This document shows, piece after piece, positions 62,611-64,000 of a DNA stretch of 64,000 nucleotides. How positions within the stretch are numbered: position 1 is the stretch's first letter; the number at the start of each line of letters is the position of its first letter. Position numbers and translations under genes: made by a program. A model generated the notes under the pieces. That model did no database searches. It was not told the DNA's origin and worked only from the letters and a program-made list of their open reading frames with translations. The stretch is from contig CACALX010000006.1 of NCBI GenBank assembly GCA_902533445.1, positions 37,384 to 101,383 of the forward strand, given 5' to 3'. Source of the stretch: an uncultured Pelagibacteraceae bacterium. GTDB lineage: Bacteria > Pseudomonadota > Alphaproteobacteria > Pelagibacterales > Pelagibacteraceae.

Positions 62611-63936
62611 ATGGCTAAAGACTTATTTAAAATTGCAAAACAAAAAAAAATTAAATATTTTTTAATTAGCTTTGTTGATCTTTTTGGAGTTTTGAGATCA
62701 AAACTTGTTCCAGCTCATGCGATAAAAGAAATGCAAACTGCAGGTGCAGGTTTTGCTGGTTTTGCAGCATGGCTGGATATGACACCAGCGGACTCTGATA
62801 TGTTTGGGATTCCCGATCCTGATAGCTTAATTCAATTACCTTGGAATAAAGAAGTTGGATGGTTAGCATCTGATTTATGGATGAACGGCAAACCAGTAGA
62901 GGCATCGCCAAGAGTAATGTTAAAAAATCAAATCAAAAAACTAAAAACACAAAAGTTGACAATGAAATCAGGTGTTGAATGTGAATACTTTCTTATATCA
63001 CCTGATGGAGATTCAATTGCAGACCCAAGAGATACACAATCAAAACCCTGTTATGATCAATCTGCACTGATGAGAAGATATGATTTAATAAAAGAAATTT
63101 GCGATTGTATGATTGAAATGGGATGGGGCCCTTATCAAAATGATCATGAGGATGCAAACGGACAGTTTGAAATGAATTGGGATTACTCTGATTGCTTAGA
63201 AACTGCAGATAGACACACATTTTTTAAATACATGTTGAAAACAATTGCTGAAAAACATGGATTAAGGGCAACCTTCATGCCTAAGCCATTTAATAATTTA
63301 ACAGGTAATGGGTGTCATGCTCACGTATCAGTTTGGCAAGGTAAAAAAAATGTGTTCTTAGATGAGTCTGATAAACTTGGATTAAGTAAAATTGCCTATA
63401 ATTTTTTAGGTGGAGTAATTAAAAATGCATCATCATTATCAGCATTTTTTAACCCAACAATTAATAGCTATAGAAGAATAAATGCACCACCTACAAAATC
63501 TGGAGCATCATGGTCTCCAAGTAGTATCTCTTATACAGGCAACAATCGAACACACATGATTAGAATTCCTGATCCAGGAAGGTTTGAATTAAGATTAATG
63601 GATGGATCTGCAAATCCATATTTGTTACAAGCTAGTATTTTAGCTGCTGGCTTAGATGGTTTGAAAAATAAAATTGATCCAGGTAATCCTTTGTACTGTA
63701 ATATGTACGAAGACTTTGCTAAATATCCTGACTTACCAAAGTTACCAAATGAGTTAGATCAATCACTTTCTAAATTAAAAGATAATAAAAGTATGAACGA
63801 AGCATTTGGATCTGATGTTATTTCAAGCTATGTAAAATTGAGAAATACAGAAATCAAAGAATTTAAATCAAAAGAAAGTTTTGATAAATCCAAAGCAGTC
63901 ACTAAATGGGAAAAAGATAATACATTGGATTGTTAG
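62611..63936 (+). CDS. Glutamine synthetase type III / gamma-glutamylmethylamide synthetase-like ligase
   Basis: A 441-aa glutamine-synthetase-fold protein. It has the N-terminal GAGFAGFAAWL motif common to GlnT and GMAS proteins. Active-site segments are VECEYFL, NDHEDANGQFEMNW, FMPKPFNNLTGNGCHAHVS, NSYRR, NNRTHMIRIPDPGRFELRL and SANPYL. The length is that of GMAS. GMAS makes gamma-glutamylmethylamide from methylamine, glutamate and ATP, the donor used by MgsABC. Both this gene and 55497-56966 are candidates; this one is closer in sequence, the other in position. Confidence 0.8.
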   Translation: MAKDLFKIAKQKKIKYFLISFVDLFGVLRSKLVPAHAIKEMQTAGAGFAGFAAWLDMTPADSDMFGIPDPDSLIQLPWNKEVGWLASDLWMNGKPVEASPRVMLKNQIKKLKTQKLTMKSGVECEYFLISPDGDSIADPRDTQSKPCYDQSALMRRYDLIKEICDCMIEMGWGPYQNDHEDANGQFEMNWDYSDCLETADRHTFFKYMLKTIAEKHGLRATFMPKPFNNLTGNGCHAHVSVWQGKKNVFLDESDKLGLSKIAYNFLGGVIKNASSLSAFFNPTINSYRRINAPPTKSGASWSPSSISYTGNNRTHMIRIPDPGRFELRLMDGSANPYLLQASILAAGLDGLKNKIDPGNPLYCNMYEDFAKYPDLPKLPNELDQSLSKLKDNKSMNEAFGSDVISSYVKLRNTEIKEFKSKESFDKSKAVTKWEKDNTLDC

Positions 63937-63939
63937 TTT

Positions 63940-64000
63940 ATGAGTATTTTATCTAACGGTCATCAATGGAAATTGACTGAATTTGTAGATAATAAAAAAT
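63940..64000 (+). CDS. Start of a further gene (partial, 20 residues)
   Basis: An ORF begins at ATG 63940, 3 bases after the preceding stop, and runs off the right edge. Visible residues are MSILSNGHQWKLTEFVDNKK. That is too short to identify a family. The tight spacing suggests co-transcription with the glutamine-synthetase-like gene. Confidence 0.4.
   Translation, partial: MSILSNGHQWKLTEFVDNKK

Overview
The window looks like a piece of a SAR11 (Pelagibacterales, Alphaproteobacteria) chromosome. It is strongly AT-rich by eye, is almost entirely coding, and has no gene-free stretch above about 270 bases. Many genes overlap by 1-8 bases or abut, including convergent pairs. The gene content matches what is known of SAR11: osmolyte ABC transporters, betaine and dimethylglycine demethylation, formate-tetrahydrofolate ligase, and TMA/TMAO catabolism. 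I saw no tRNA, rRNA, CRISPR array, insertion sequence or phage gene.

Layout. 1-745 is the 5' part of a minus-strand FAD oxidoreductase of the dimethylglycine/sarcosine dehydrogenase type. 803-3913 holds a DUF4864-like protein, an NAD(P)H-quinone-reductase-like flavoprotein, a BT1-type transporter and a CoA-binding protein. 3921-13437 is a very tight minus-strand run. It starts with a Rieske oxygenase, betaine-homocysteine methyltransferase and dimethylglycine dehydrogenase. It continues through a methyltransferase, a SET protein, a DddP-type M24 protein, a small kinase, a small nucleotidyltransferase, a 2-oxoglutarate oxygenase, an ECHDC3-like crotonase and a 65-aa membrane protein. Divergent from it, 13708-17803 encodes a glycine-betaine-type binding protein, a permease, a MetF-like reductase and a DmdA-like GcvT-family demethylase. 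17845-21900 holds small membrane proteins and an uncharacterised minus-strand operon: an unusual M19 dipeptidase homologue, a 553-aa unknown, a DUF3726-like protein and a 55-aa Cys-rich microprotein. 21993-26906 is mostly housekeeping (purE, purK, csp, a racemase, a DMT transporter).

26907-32013 is a soxBDAG-type heterotetrameric sarcosine/N-methylglutamate dehydrogenase, facing fhs (32144). 33821-42079 is a minus-strand sugar ABC operon (ATPase, binding protein, two permeases) with a GH63-like hydrolase, an iron alcohol dehydrogenase and a class I amidotransferase. 42161-63936 is a methylated-amine region: tmm (TMA to TMAO), tmoX/tmoV/tmoW (TMAO or betaine uptake, with glpK and a gpsA-like gene downstream), tdm (TMAO demethylase), a small winged-helix protein, a SoxB-like oxidoreductase, a type III glutamine synthetase homologue, glxBCD/mgsABC (N-methylglutamate synthase), a 136-aa unknown, amt, and a second glutamine-synthetase-family gene resembling gamma-glutamylmethylamide synthetase. 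A further gene begins at the right edge.

How it works together. Quaternary and methylated amines enter through ProXW/TmoXVW-type transporters and are demethylated stepwise. Released methyl groups are passed to tetrahydrofolate by GcvT-fold domains, of which there are five here. Fhs and the MetF-like protein adjust the folate C1 pool, and nitrogen ends as ammonium or glutamate. Most of this is established SAR11 biochemistry. The least explained parts are the 553-aa/DUF3726/M19-like operon, the nucleotidyltransferase-kinase pair inside the betaine operon, the DmdA-like demethylase with a transporter lacking its own ATPase, and the small proteins attached to the mgs-amt genes.
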